DNA from: Hetaerina americana
Taxonomy: Eukaryota; Arthropoda; Insecta; Odonata; Calopterygidae
Direction of reading: 5' to 3'
DNA: 64,000 nucleotides
Assembly: GCA_022747635.1 (NCBI GenBank)
Contig: JAKTNV010000014.1
Span: 13,947,610 to 14,011,609 of the forward strand
The position numbers and the translations under genes were made by a program. Below are positions 23,044-37,803 of the stretch, one piece after another. The notes beneath the pieces were generated by a model. It was not told where the DNA came from. It did not search any database and worked only from the letters and a program-made list of their open reading frames with translations. Within the stretch, counting starts at the first letter, position 1. Each line of letters begins with the position of its first letter.

Positions 23044-24840
23044 ATACAAAATCTCAATTCACAATCCAAGAAAATCTCCGTCTCCCAATGCTCTTATTAG
23101 GGTTACGTACGTATATATGCCTGTAGGTTTGTCACGCTATCCTATTCCCTCGTCTTCGTTACACAATATATAGACGCCTATTTATAACCTCGCCTTTTCC
23201 TCCGCCACTGTCTGTTTCTTTCCGGGCGTCCGCTAGATTGAAACTTTGTCCAAAGAATGAAGAAACTTTGCTTACTCCTTTCAACCCCTACTTTTCACCA
23301 TCGTCATTTTTGACTGATTACATCGTGTTTAGCACGGAATAGAACTTTGAGATGAGTGGAATAATTGGACAGGCGGACACATCATAAAAGTGGATCATGA
23401 CTCACGACCGTTACGACAGACTAATATATGTACTTATTATACGCCCGCCCAAAACTTCACACGTTCCGTGGCCATGTGATCCCGGTACGAGAAATTATTA
23501 ATGACGAACGAATAACCACAATGGACACATATTTTAAAGGTCAACACCCTTTGTATTCAGGTATCAAATATTTACATGGCTTTATAAAACTCCAATATCC
23601 TTTCGAAAATCCTTAATTGGAATATTTTAGTAAACCTGCACACGATCGCCAGTTCATTTTGAAAACAATTATAACGTCTCTCCTGCAACTGTGAGACTTT
23701 CGAAAAAAGTGTACTGTTGCGAGAGAAATCGGAGAGGTATGACATAATATTCTTATGCTGCAGCAATTTCCCGAGAGGAAACGTCGGTCGCGATAGCGTG
23801 ACCCCTTTGATGCGTGCTACCACTGTTGCGTTTTAGTTTTCTTCTTCCTTAGGGGACAGTTCTCGACATATTAATGCCACTACAATGATGACATTGATCG
23901 ACAATTTTTCAATATATCGTTTGATAGACAAGTCGATTTGGTAAAATAATTACCTTTTTATGTGTACGAATTCTTCCGGGAACTAATGGTCATCCTTTTT
24001 GTCCTGTGACATTTTGATACCTCATTTTTATATCCTGTCACGTAGAACACCAATTTATGTCATTATAGAGATAAGAACTAACTCCCCTTTGTTTTAAATT
24101 ACAGCATAAGCATCTAAATTGACACAGAGAGCCATGATATCTCAGTATATGTTTCCACATGGAGGTTTTCAAATGCTGGCATACCTTTGCAGACTGATTA
24201 CTTCATTGAAACGTAAAGTCGCAACCTAAAATTTTGAGCTGAGAAATCAGTTTTCCCATGGACTGTCGAAATGCTATTAGTAAAGATTATTTTTTTAATG
24301 ATAAATAAACTTATTAAACACAGAATGTGCGTGCTAAAATTACGTGCAAATGCACGTAGTTTTGCGGAATTTGTTGAGAAGAAGTCATGGTCACTATCTA
24401 AGAGAAATAATACATACCAGAATGTGACTCACTTGGGTGTTGCAACTTCTTAATTTTGTTTTTAATTGTACCACAGAAACATTAAATAAATATATCTTAG
24501 CGCAATGTGATCGTGATAAATAATTTTAAGAAATTATTGAATTTTCGAAAGCTCGATTGCTGGCTTCTGAAACATAAAGTGCATTTTTAGCGGTGTCCTT
24601 ATTAGTTATTCATTCATCCATTCACGAATATAAATGCGTATTATTATGAAGATAAAATATGACGTTACGACAAAAGTAAAGGACGCTTAATAACATTTAT
24701 GTGGTCACGAAACTAGAAGTTCTAGCCCTTGAAACTAGAGTCCTTGGTTTCGACAACGCCTCGCACTCGAGCCCTTAGATGGATGGCTGTACTGGTGCTC
24801 CGACGGATGAGGCCGTTTGATGCGGCAATCACGTATCAAT
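23044..24840. other. No gene recognised
   Basis: AT-rich sequence without recognisable domains, tRNA-like boxes or long inverted repeats. Small open frames (60-83 residues) are within chance for this length. The last 100 bases probably belong to the body of the minus-strand SINE that follows. Confidence 0.45.
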
Positions 24841-24960
24841 TTCCCGTCATTTGTGGGACGATTCTCCGGAGCGGGATCTGAACCCGTGGCCTCCGCGGAT
24901 TACCCTCTACTGGCTCGCTGCCAAGCTGGGTCCACAGGGGGCCCCCGCCCGCCGGGCGAC
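24780..24960 (-). mobile_element. Probable tRNA-derived SINE
   Basis: On the minus strand the order is an A-box-like block CAGCTTGGCAGCGAGC (about 24919-24934), then about 40 bases, then a B-box-like block GGGTTCAGATCCCGC (about 24869-24884). This is the spacing of an internal RNA polymerase III promoter in a tRNA head. The body would run towards lower coordinates. No target duplication was identified and the 3' boundary is a guess. A degenerate tRNA pseudogene is the alternative. Confidence 0.5.
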
Positions 24961-24989
24961 GACGACGGCAAGTTTAAAATTTTCGCCAC

Positions 24990-25520
24990 AACCATTATGC
25001 GTTTGGCAACCACAGGTGGTCCCAGGGCAATAAAAGGTTTCCCTCCGTCCCTCATTTCTCTCCCTCTCTCTCTCTCTTTTCAACTTTCCGTCCGCTCCAA
25101 ACACATTCGCTCTCCACCTCTTCTTTTTTTTTACCACCATTCCCTTTTTCTTCCCTCCTGCATTATTTAGCTAGCCCAACGCTCTGGCCCACCCTCCCCA
25201 GATCGCCGCCCCCCATCCCGAGGCCTAACCTCGTCCCTCGCCTCCCGCTCTCTCTCCTGCCCTCACGCGCATTCCTCCGCCCCCATCCCTTTCTCGGGGA
25301 GAATCCCTTCATCTCCGAGGGCCACACTTTCTACTTCCACGCCTCCGAGGCGATCCCCTACCCCCACGCATAAAATCCCTACGAAGTACCCGACCCGAAA
25401 TATATTAACCGCCCCTTTGCCTGGGACCGCTTCCCCTCCTCCTCCCAGCTCCACTCGACTCCTCCTCTCGCGGGGGGAGGGAAGGTTGAGAGATGGAGTC
25501 GAGGCGAGGGCGGAACGGTC
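24990..25520. other. Pyrimidine-rich, CpG-containing island
   Basis: From about 25030 to 25460 the plus strand is dominated by C and T, including a (CT)n run at about 25060-25078 and many CCC and TCC runs, with frequent CpGs. It switches to G-rich at about 25471-25515. Translated frames are compositionally biased and recognise nothing. It could be a promoter island or a triplex/G-quadruplex-prone tract. Confidence 0.4.
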
Positions 25521-27960
25521 AAGGACTTATAAAACTGCGAGAACTCTTCATTTCCGTTTGTCACTTAGATTGCTCCACAACAACCATTTGGGACTTATAA
25601 CAATTCCCCGGTATGCTCTAGCATTATAGTATTCATGCAATGACAGAGCTAACTTCATCTCGCGAGTGGTAAATTATTTCATGGGAACGTTTTTTAGATG
25701 CCATTAATTTGTTCATAAATTTTACATCGCACAATTATTAAACAAAATTACGCAGAAACGAAAACATAAAGTTGAAAATTCTGCTCTCTGGGTGATTCGC
25801 ATAAGGGATGCATTATGAAATGTTTTCTCCCGTGGGAAAGGAAGGGAATGATTTTCCCCATCTCGTTTCCGCCAAAATTCCTTCTTTCTCGACCTTCCTG
25901 GTTTCGTCCGTTAATCCTTCGCCTTTCCTCTCCTAGCGGCTTCCGACAAAACCGTTGTACACGCGGGTCTAAATGGCGCATGGTAATGTCCTCCGAGCCA
26001 AGCAACGCGTGCACCCAGGGATTAAGCGGACCCCACTATCCCTTCCAAAACCTACTCCATCACGATGCGCCGTTATGTGTGCCCGGGACCGCTACTACGT
26101 CCTTCTTCTGCCCTCAACCTTGCCCTACCCACCTTCATCCTCCTCACGCCAGTGTCGGTGGTTCGCATAAACTATCCGCAAGCCCTCCCACCCATCCTCC
26201 TCCTGGACCCCCCATGTCGGTCCTTCGCAACGGCAAATGTGTGCATGTGTGTGCTCCCCCTTCCTTCCTTCCCTCCCTCTCTCTCTCTCCCTCCCTCTCC
26301 TCGAGTGTGGGTGTGGCACACGAGCTAACGGACGCAACGATGAATCTGGAACAGTGAGTCGCGTTAGATGCGGCAAAGAGAGTTTCTTGGGGAGCCGTAG
26401 CAAGCTACGCCCGCCCAAACATAGGAGGGGAAAATTGAGCTAGGCCATTCCAATACTGGAGGGAGGAAAGCGTGGAGAGCGCTGGGAAAGCGCTGGAGTT
26501 CGAGGCCTTATTGAAACCAATGACTCCCTTGTCAAGATTTTTACTTTCAACGAAATCCATTGATGTGATAACAAAATGTTTATGAATCGAGCTTGATACG
26601 CTCGTAACACCATCACTTATCTACATAATAATACATTTTTAGTAGTTAATTTTTAAATGAACAACAAAAATGGAGACACATAAAATGATAAATTTCATCA
26701 TACAGAAAAGAGTAAATAAGGCACAAAAATTCAATGAACGTCGTTAAATTATTAATAACAATAATATTCCACTAATATGTATTTTTTCAATGTTTCAATG
26801 ATTTAAGGCAGCAAATGAAAAACAAAATTACGAATATTCTTTCAAAAATAACACCCATGCTTGATATTTCTCCTAGATATTGATCACGACGTGATCACTG
26901 CAAATTCAGCAAAGCTATAAGCAAAAAAATCTATATATTATACATCCATTTTTCAAAATACTTATCAAATTATTCAATTCTAATAGCATTAAGATTAAGA
27001 ATCCTTCGGAAAACTGATTTTTCATCTCAATGCGAGCTTGCCAAAACCGTACAATTCCAGGGGAGTGGAGAAGAATAAATTCTTGTGATGCGTCCAAGCA
27101 GGGATATTATTCCAAGAATAAATCGTCTCTATGCGTACACTCGGTCCATTATGCACTGGAGCTATCAATCAGAGGATTGGTTTGTAGCAGCAGCTCTCCA
27201 AGCCATCCAATTCCCTGCCAATATCTTCACCCCCTACACGGTTCTTCGCGTTGACGTCTACGTACCATCACCTGCTTCTCGTAATGCACCCTTCCCTTCC
27301 TTCCTGACTCTCCCGTATATGCGTAATAGGCTTGGTTTCTATAATGTCTCAATACCACAACGTGCTCCACTCTCAGCAAAACGTGCAATTTCTCGTGTAA
27401 GACGATACAGCGTAGTTCTCCATTCGACCAAACCCTTCCTACATTCAAAGGATGCATCACTGAATAGAGAAGTTTCGGGCGGGTAATGCAGGTTAGATGG
27501 AATTTTGACTGGCATCCAAACGAAAAAAGTTTCCACAGAATAAATTCTAATGAAACGACATCGTTTTCGATTATATACCATCCGATGCATTCTTATTTGA
27601 CAATTTTGTCGTAATAGTATATTTGATCATGTAAGAAATCATAAATATTAGTCACTTGATTTTCCTCGTGAATTAGGAATATGAAATTGAAGAATTCGCG
27701 ATGGGGGGATAGAAGAATAAATAGTACGGGATGCGGGAATGGGGAAACGGAGGATTTCCATCTCGTATGTGAAGGAAATCCTCCATTAGCTGCGAAAAGA
27801 AACAAATAATACGGCACAGGAATTCAATGGAATGAGCCATTATATTAATAACATAAAATAAGGTAATATGAAATTTTTATTTTAACTCTAAAGCGGGTGG
27901 GTCTTCGTGTCCCTTTACCATTTTGTTTATAATATTAACAGGGCTTCTTCACATCTAGTC
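25521..27960. other. No gene recognised; short pyrimidine tract
   Basis: About 26040-26300 is C/T-rich and ends in a (CT)n-like tract (about 26275-26300) that creates long Pro/Ser-rich frames, up to 180 residues from 25815. From 26500 the sequence is AT-rich. A 133-residue plus frame at 27085-27486 has mixed composition but no family resemblance I can defend. Confidence 0.4.
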
Positions 27961-27968
27961 ATTAAATT

Positions 27969-28240
27969 GGCCGGGTTAGCCAGGTGGGAAACGTGCTCGC
28001 CTGCGAGCCAAAATGTCGTGGCTTCGCGTCTCACTTCGAACATAAGAGTGGTGTCAACAACATGCACGGCTCGGCCCCCGGCGAACCTGATGACAAGCTG
28101 GAGGGGCTTATCGGGTTGCCAGGGGTACACGGACCCAGCGGCATCTGAACATCCAAAAGAGTTGAGCTCTGCTTTGAATAGAGATAAGAGGGCCACGTAT
28201 CCGTTGATGATTGTGCTCTCAATTGCGGTTTTAAACCTCG
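27969..28240 (+). mobile_element. tRNA-derived SINE with probable target duplication
   Basis: The first 70 bases read as a slightly decayed tRNA head. GGCCGGGTTAGCCAGGTGGG provides the acceptor and A box. An anticodon-region CTCGCCTGCGAG follows, then GTCGTGGCTTCGCGTCTCAC in the B-box position (compare GTGGGTTCGAATCCCAC). A tRNA-unrelated body of about 200 bases follows. TTAAATT occurs immediately before the head (27962-27968) and again at 28241-28247, compatible with a 7-base target-site duplication defining a 272-base element. A 170-residue minus-strand frame over it is a shadow. Confidence 0.6.
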
Positions 28241-28247
28241 TTAAATT

Positions 28248-30680
28248 CACCTTTACACACGGGGAGATATTTGCCTTTCCCACATTAACAGTCCTTAAAC
28301 GAGATACCGGATAGAAGATTCTGGATTGCATTGCGGTAATGGTGTTTACTCGCTCCATTTGAAGGGAAAATATGTGATCACCAAGGAAGATAAGGGCTGG
28401 GAAGAGAGGGAAGGAAGCGCCTGCGCCTGATGTTCTCATGAAGGACGCACGCGATTATCTTTGTTACGACTGCTAAACAAAGAACAGCAGCCAAATAATT
28501 GGAAATAATTATATTGTATCCCTTAGTGAGTTGGCTACTCGATTATAAAGTAATTTTCATATACTCTTTAATCACTTCGATTTATCGTTCCATATCCACT
28601 AAGCTATGCAGGTGTTCTTTTATCACTTTTACCTTAAATTTCATTATTTATCATTTGAAATTCACTAGAATGCTTTCAACTTAACACTGTACTATGATAC
28701 GGCGATCTTGCTCAATGGAGAAGCACGTTCTCAGTATTAATGAAATATGAATACATCAGCGCTAAAGCCTTAAGCACTAAGAAAGTTGAATTAATTTATA
28801 GTGACAATTCAAGGCAAATACTTTGTTGTGAAAATTATTTACCAATACACATATATGAACTAGTAGTTCCATTAGCTTTATTGATTATGAATAAAAACCT
28901 GTAATATTTTGGTAGAATACTATCAATTGGAATTAAATCGGATTAAATATCTTATTTTTAACTTGGATAATTAGACTAAAATAGTTTAAGTTATCCTCTT
29001 CTTATTTTTGTCAAAAAAATTTATTAAATAGGATAAACTTAGAATAACAAATACAGATTAAGGTATCTCCTGCAGAGAATCAAAAAAATAAGTGAACAAA
29101 TATACTGCGTTATCCCGTCGAATTAATTATAATAAAACGATAGTCTAATTGTTTTTACAATCAACATATTTTCCGCAAGACTTTGATACTTCCTACAAAT
29201 TATAAAAATTTCTTCAAACAAAATAATAATCCATGACCGATTGATTAGAAAAAAATTATCTGCCAGCCATTGCGTTTGAACAAACTATGTGCGACCCGGC
29301 ATCTGCAATAGTCTTGAAAGGCCTCACTAAGTTATCCACTCAGCACGTCCGCTCCAAAATCCAGGGAAATATTTCCTTTTCTCACATCAGCATGATTGAG
29401 CCCTCACAGTGCCCTTTGCCATCCCACCAGAGAAGCTGGGGCATGGGGGAGGGAGACACACTGCGTAACTCGCTTAAGTAAACTGCTCGCCGCACTCAAA
29501 GAGGCGAGAAAAATCAATCGGAAGCGCTGGTTTTTACCACCCTAACTGCAGGAGAGATCCAAAATAACGATACCGTTCACGAGCGTCTCCATCGCACACT
29601 CTTTTATTAATGTTCGAATAATACACCCTAAAAGCGTTATTATTAGGTATTAGGAAAGATAGATAATCCCTTATCTTCTGTAGCCAATGATCCGTTTCAA
29701 TGAAATACTGCGAATATTTTCATTCCCAAAGTTAGGTCTTTAAAGATGGGTCAGTAAACGACCGACTTCAGGCACTAACGGCAAACTAAAATTTCAAATT
29801 ATTAGATAATTACCTACTAATTATCACACAAATTATAAAATTTAAAGATAAAGATGTTTTTTCGAATTGATGGACCGTATTAAAAATTGATGGGGCGGTA
29901 AAAAAATCATCAGATACTGGATTAAAGATCATAGTTTTAACTTGCATGCTATTGCTGTTTTTCTTACAACTTCTTCGTTAAGTATTTCTATGCTAAATGT
30001 TTCTCTCAAAATCCTTTTAGCGATCAATGTCTACTTCCGATTTTTCTTGGTTACCTATTTTTTAGAAGATTTACTGATGCATACCAATTGTGAACTAAGC
30101 TCAATTGGGATTGTTTGAGGAATGAATGCTTTAACCAAGGAATACCCATACGTAATAATGACCACAGATCATGACGCTATAACAGCAATTTCCGCGCGTA
30201 ATGCTGACATCGAATGTATTAAAACATTTTATCAATTCTAATTAACGTGTCATCTTACATAATTTTGGTTGATAATCCTAAATTGGGAGCAGACATAATC
30301 ATAATATTTAGATAACTAACAAAAAGAATATAGCTTCGGTTCGTTTTCAGGTTCAGATCAAGTCCGTTAGAAAATAATTTACTATAAGAATCTAACATTA
30401 GTATGGGAATAGTGCCAACTGAATATTTTAGAACTCTTTTGATAACTTTTCGAGATAGTATAATCAAAAGTAACGATAAGAAGAATAACTGATCACGTGA
30501 TTTAATCATATTTATGTCGTTTTTTTAAGAATTGCATAATTAAATACCGCCTAAAATTCATTGCCTCCAAGATGGCATCAATTTTAAAACTCAGCATGAA
30601 TCAACATCTAAAATTTACTTAACTAAGCAAGAACATACATGATCACAAATTTAAGGTTAAATGCCGGGCACAGAGGACAA
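28248..30680. other. AT-rich DNA, no gene recognised
   Basis: Stop codons are dense in all frames. A slightly more GC-rich patch at about 29280-29540 holds a 64-residue frame of no known family. I see no long repeats or structured RNA candidates. Confidence 0.5.
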
Positions 30681-30687
30681 ATAAAAA

Positions 30688-31051
30688 AAATCTTTTCTAA
30701 AAACACCAATTGTTGATTGGAACACCTTACCTGCAAAAATATTCGAGCCCTTTCCTAACTGAGTGTATACTTTTAGGAAAAGATGTAAGGAATACTATTA
30801 AATATAATTAGTATATGTAATAATTTGATTGATGTGTAGTGTATTGTGTTATATGTAATAGCTTAATTTATTTTTAATGTATCTTTTTTTTCTTGCTAAT
30901 TGATGAATGTAAATGAGATGGGGATTCGCTTGTTTTGTTAAAGAGATTTGTCTTTTGAAGTCTGATTTTATCTATTATCTTTTGTGATTTTTTGGGACTT
31001 GTGTGCCACCTGACACTCTATCAGCACATGTGTATATTTAATAATAATAAT
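30688..31051 (+). mobile_element. 3' end of a CR1/Jockey-like LINE with (TAA)n tail
   Basis: From about 30688 the plus strand reads KSFLKTPIVDWNTLPAKIFE, then PFPN, a stop, and VYTFRKRCKEYY before TAA. This fits the C-terminal motif of CR1/Jockey-type reverse transcriptases (WNxLP followed about 15 residues later by FKxRLxxYx). About 240 bases of 3' untranslated sequence follow and end in a TAA repeat at about 31038-31051, a tail type common in such LINEs. One in-frame stop marks decay. It is a different lineage from the EAFEMW-type fragments elsewhere in the window. Confidence 0.65.
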
Positions 31052-33420
31052 ACACCATTTAATGTTAAACGCAAACTTATCCTTGGCATCAAAAGCGCAA
31101 AATCCCTCATATTTGAGTAAAAGGTCAATATTTACCAAGGAATCACATTCAGTAATGGCAGTTGTAACATATACAATTCGTTCATACTTCTTTTATGAGA
31201 TGGTATCTGAGTGATAAAATTATTTACAAAAGACAAAAGGAGAAATTCAAGGACACCGTGATAAGTCACTCTGCGTCTCCGTCTGAAGCGAATTTATTCC
31301 CTCCGTTAATTGGCCTCGTGCCCCGGCTCATAACACGCGCTCTGAGGACCTCGCCCCTTGCTCTCCTCCCCCTAAGGGCTATTGTTTGCCAAAGGATTTG
31401 TCGCCTCCGACGGTATCAGAGAAATCTCCGTTGTAACTCCATCACCAACCTCCTGGCAACCTGACTCCCTCCTCTCCCCTCCCCACGGTTCCCCTCCCCG
31501 TCCCGTTCCCGCATCGTTTCCTTGCCCTGCCTCCACCGGTGCCACCATCCCAATGCCGTTCCCACGTCCATTATTTTTTCCCCGTGTTGTCCCATATCGG
31601 AAACGCGACTAAAATGTCGCGCCCACTGTGACTGACCCCCCCTTCGAGCGTGGACGTCCTTATGCGTCTTCGCGAGTTATATTAGACGGCATTTGAGAGC
31701 GTGAAAGTGCCCTAGATTGAAAGGAGCGGGTTTTGGAACTCAAGCGTCCGCTGGCATCCCACCGCGATGTGTCCATCCACAGAGTTCTGTGGCCACACTC
31801 TAGAGCACCGAGAAGATATCCTAATCCTTTGGGCTCCCAAAATTTTGCACCGTAAGGATGTCATTGCGAGTATTGGAAATTATAGTGAACTGGCGTAGAA
31901 TATGAGTGCCCATCATTAACTATTTCGTAACCTAAGGAACGATTGTCATATGGTCCGCCTTCATAGAAAATCTAGAGCCTTAAAATTGCGGCATAAATTG
32001 AGGCCACAAGCCGACTCCCAGGGTGTGACACCTCCCAACCTCTCATTCAGCATACGGATGATCATTACACTGTCGAAAATGTTTTCACTTAACCTCATAA
32101 AAACCTCACTGTCATCGAACACCAAGTATGAGTAAAACAAATCAGGATTTAAGCAGACAGATGTATTTTATTTGAAATTTAAATAGTTAACTTTTTTGCT
32201 CAATTTGACCAATAATTAATCATTATTGAATATTTTTAGCGGGCTCAGCTATTTATTTTAAGGAAAATGTTCCTGGAGTACCATATGGAAGATTGACAAC
32301 AATCTTCATTGAACATTTAGATATGTTTATAGGCAAGGTAATCACATATACAATTTTAGGTATTGTAAAAAAGCTTTCGATATTTTCGAATCACGACTCA
32401 TAAATAGTCTCTGCAAGAAAACCCTAAAAAGAATCCCGTTATGTGGGCTTTGGAAGATTATTAAATTAAGAGGACTGATATTTTAATAATAATTGTTTAG
32501 TTTGGATATGCGCAAATATGCTTCGTTGTCGAAACTTCAACATTTGAATATGAGATTTAATAAGGTATCTTTTTTATATTTTGGCAAATGCTTAAATTTT
32601 ACATGATCATTTGATATATATTTTCATCCTCCACCAAATCAAATTCTGACACTTTTGGAATTAAAGCCGGATTCATTTTAAAATACGGGTAATAGGCGTT
32701 GTGTGTAAAAACCTCTCATACCTAAGTCAACATATATGAAATAAGGAATGAAATAATACTGGTAATATTTAAGAAAAAATGCTTTTCTCCGAAATTACCA
32801 AAAGCAGTATATAAATACAATATAGCATATTCGATTTCTTTCCATTTTGAGCTCTCTTGGAAAAAGAAAGGAAAAATAATTCTTCTCGAATTATTTTAAA
32901 ATATACAGAATAAATTGCAAATATATGGAGAAGTATTTTTACACATTCCGTAATTTGATTCATCTATATCGCCATCCCTTTGTCTCCCTTGATCTTTGCA
33001 TTACAATTTACTTCTTGATTATTTCAAAATGTATACTCAATTTTGTAATTTCTCTCTTATTACGTACAAATTTCAAATAGTTCTCAGTTTTGCTTTACGG
33101 AGAGGTTGCATACAAGATGTAGAAGGTAGAATAAACTCCACGTAGAATGAAATTATAGATGCAAATCAAATATATTGAGGCAAAAGTACATTGGCAACTT
33201 CACGCCGTTCTCCTCTTAGAAGGGGTTTGGTGGCAGAAGAGACTCTATAGTCATAATCTCATCCCAAAATAAAGACGACTATCGACTAGAAATCGTAGAA
33301 TTCTTTATTAAAGAATGAATGCCTTCATTTTATGCAATTGTTCTCTCCTCGGTGAATTCACATAAATTATAAACATCATTATCATGTTTTCTATGAAAAA
33401 TTCCAAACTTACTTCCTCTT
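31052..33420. other. No gene recognised; small CpG-containing patch
   Basis: About 31290-31720 is more GC-rich, C-rich on the plus strand and contains CpGs. It might be a small regulatory island. Beyond 31900 the sequence is AT-rich with only short chance frames. Confidence 0.4.
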
Positions 33421-35060
<1,640 letters not shown>

Positions 35061-35066
35061 GAGATT

Positions 35067-35067
<1 letters not shown>

Positions 35068-35119
<52 letters not shown>
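35068..35119. repeat. (TA)n microsatellite
   Basis: About 50 bases of alternating AT between unique flanks. No SINE tail block is visible next to it, unlike the arrays at 7.0-7.7 kb. Confidence 0.95.
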
Positions 35120-35121
<2 letters not shown>

Positions 35122-36618
35122 CTTATAAAAGGAAGAGAAGAGTAACTCATTGAGTTTTGGGAAAATTAAAGCAATCATTTTGAATGAAAGAAACTACTTT
35201 TTAAATCAAAATCTAGGAAGTTTTGCCTGTTTCTAACCTGGTAAAATATTTAATGCTTGAGAGATTTTAATTTAGAAATCGATGCACATCAATTTCCCAA
35301 ATGAATATCCGAAATTTTATATACATACAATAACTTAGAGAAATGCTAAAACAGTTGAAGATATTAAAAAATTACAAACTTGTAATATTTTGGGCGACAA
35401 CAACATAAGCTGGAAAAATATATTCGGCCATAAGGAGAGCCAGGCACTATTGATTTATGATTGGTAATCCGGTAGGGTAAGAACACTACATACATCTTCC
35501 CTACTTATTACGAGTTTAGCAACTACGTCACGTTTGATTCTTCCGTGATGAAGGAAAAAGAACGCATTTGACGATGTGACGATGGTACGTGTGAACGCAC
35601 ATAATTAAGAAACATGGATCATATTCCATTGGACTGAAAGAGAGCATCCTTAGAATTAGAAAAAACGTTGAGAGCGGACTCGACGGATAAAAATTCCCGG
35701 CGTACGTGCCCCGCATCGTCTTCTAGATGAATTTTACCAGGGAACTAAACAAAAGCGAAGGAGCAACAAGCTTATGTGACCACGGCGCACGACAAATGAC
35801 TGAAGTCTCCCTTTTGTTTCAGGCAAATTCAAGAGGCCTCTCCAAGGGGCGAGGGGCGCTCCCTCGCCGAGGACGTCTCGGATGCAGTGGCCGAGAGAGC
35901 AAATGAATGGCGGGGGCCATGAATAAAATGTGACGGAGGGGAGTTTGAAAGGGACGCCCTCGCGAGCGAGGTGGCACCCCAGAGGAGCTCTCTCAACCTC
36001 CCTCCTGTAGCTCCTATCTGCCGTGCGGGGAAGAGGGCGCGCGGGAGGCGGCGGCAGGCAGGGGGAAGGCGAGGGGAATAAGGGCTAGAGGGATGCCAAC
36101 CTGTACGGTACACTTCCCAAGGAAGTTGAGGCTGACGAAACCCCCCGACGAAATGGCGAGAATTAAGAGAGAGACTCCTCGTGGTGACCCGCGTGAGAGC
36201 TTGCTGATGGAACCATGTCTTAATCATTCCTCACACCGAGGAGAATTTAATTTTGTTCGAGCAGCGCTTTTAAATTACGAGGGGAGCTCTAGTCCACGAA
36301 AACAATCAAACTTCAGGTTACTCACTGTTGGTTGGTTTTATGACAGTTTTAATTCAGGTTCACTGGAGTTTCAAGTTGTGGAAACATGTCCCCTCTCGGA
36401 ATATGTCGACAAGTAAAGGTTTCTTCATGATAGTGCGTAGGGTCAGAATAAATGTAAGTTTTAATTTATGTTGAATTAGTGAAGCTTAGTGCGCAAATCA
36501 TTCCAATGATTGGTGTAATGACAAAAAACATGAAATTTATTTCAGGTACCCTCTTAGATGAAAGTAAATTTGATAATGAACACATAATTCAAGCATGAAC
36601 TCATGTAACAATTACAGC
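35120..36618. other. No gene recognised; GC-rich patch at 35830-36110
   Basis: A patch of about 280 bases (35830-36110) is GC-rich with CpGs and contains a 132-residue minus frame extending to 36227, with no recognisable domain. It may be a small promoter-like island. The rest is AT-rich. Confidence 0.4.
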
Positions 36619-36811
36619 ACAAGGTCTCTGAATAATTAAATACGCGAACTGATGCAATCTGGCGGCAGTGACGCGGGCTATAGCCCCGTCCGCTAGCGGC
36701 GCTAGTTGCCTGAGACCCAATGAGCCGTCTGTTCTTGGCGGACCGTCAAACTGTTCGTATGGTGCCAGTTATGTTAATTTCAGTTGACCTTGTTTTTACT
36801 GTTTGTCAAAA

Positions 36812-37803
36812 ATGGAAATAGACGAAAATACGGAGCAACGAATCAACATCAAGTTTTTTGGAAAGGTAGGGTAAAAGTTATCAAGAAATTACTGAAATCT
36901 TGACAGCTGTTAAAGGTGATAATGCTCTCAAGAAAACATCCGTTTTCAAGTGGATTAAGCATTTTAAAGATGGTCAACAAGACGCTACGGATGATGCAGG
37001 ACCGGGACGACCTTCAACCACCTGTGTTGACGACAACATTGATCGTGTGCCGTCCCTTGTCCTTACCGATCGTCGAAAAACTGTCCGAATAATAGCTGAT
37101 GAACTGAATCTAGGAAAATCAACAGTGCACCCTAGTTTAACCGAACATGGTGGATGGATCCTTCTCTATTACAATGCACCAGCACATTCAGCATTGATTG
37201 TTCGCTAGTTTCCAGCAAAAAATGTAATCGCCATCCTTGAGCATCCTCCTTATTCGCCAAATCTCGCCCCATGCGACTTTTTCCTATTCCCAAAATGCAA
37301 AAATGTGATGAGGGGACATCACTGGGATGATGTGGACACAATAAAGCAAGAAGCGACGAGAAAATTAAAAAGCCTAACTGCCGATGATTTCCAAGGGTGC
37401 TTTAAACAGTGGAGGAGAGGATAGAATAAGTGCATAGCAACAAATGGAGAGAACTTTGAGTAGTAGTAGTATTTAGGGAAGGCGTCGGACAGCTGAGGTC
37501 ATTTGCTCCATTAGGAATGGACAGGAAAGGATGAAAGGTGGTGAGAAACCCGGCGTCGGCATTAGCCTACTCTTTACGAAAGGCGCCAAGGAGTCCGCAG
37601 CGTAACTTCCCATCCGATGGATGGCGTACACACTCAAAGTGCCCTCCACAAAGCACCTCAAGTAGGGATCGAGATACGACTGAAAAATATTTAACACCGC
37701 CGGGATTTGAACCTGGACCCTCAGGGTGGGAAGCTAGTACGATATCCACCGCACCATCTCGATTCCCGAGAACTTTGAAGGGGACAAAATCGATGTAGAC
37801 TAA
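36812..37803 (+). pseudogene. Mariner transposase pseudogene
   Basis: ATG at 36812 opens MEIDENTEQRINIKFFGK. A frame change near 36870 leads into the helix-turn-helix region (EITEILTAVKGDNALKKTSV, then FKWIKHFKDGQQD), the GPGRPSTT hinge, and the second helix-turn-helix (TVRIIADELNLGKSTVHPSL). The sequence then jumps to WILLYYNAPAHSALIVR, so the segment with the first catalytic Asp is deleted. In this motif the usual Asp of HDNAPAH is Tyr. A stop follows, then EHPPYSPNLAPCDFFLFPKC with the third catalytic Asp present. The C-terminus LTADDFQGCFKQWRRG ends at a SINE; GDKIDVD and a stop (37801-37803) resume after it. It cannot encode an active enzyme. Confidence 0.9.
37460..37767 (-). mobile_element. 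308-bp tRNA-derived SINE inserted in the mariner
   Basis: GAGAACTTTGA occurs at 37449-37459 and again at 37768-37778, an 11-base target-site duplication. On the minus strand the element starts GGGAATCGAGATGGTGCGGT (37767 downwards) as a tRNA head. The B box is GGTTCAAATCCCGG (about 37693-37706). A body of about 230 bases follows, ending in a TAC-repeat tail (complement of GTAGTAGTAGTA at 37460-37471). The insertion splits the mariner codons for ENFEGDK. Known SINE biology implies RNA polymerase III transcription and LINE-driven insertion. The 86-residue plus and 74-residue minus frames over it are shadows. The well-defined ends make this the best type copy in the window. Confidence 0.92.

Noticed and set aside
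25815..26357. 180-residue plus-strand frame
   Set aside because: The second half is a pyrimidine tract read as Pro/Ser/Leu; the first half shows no family and overlapping frames exist in both other phases.
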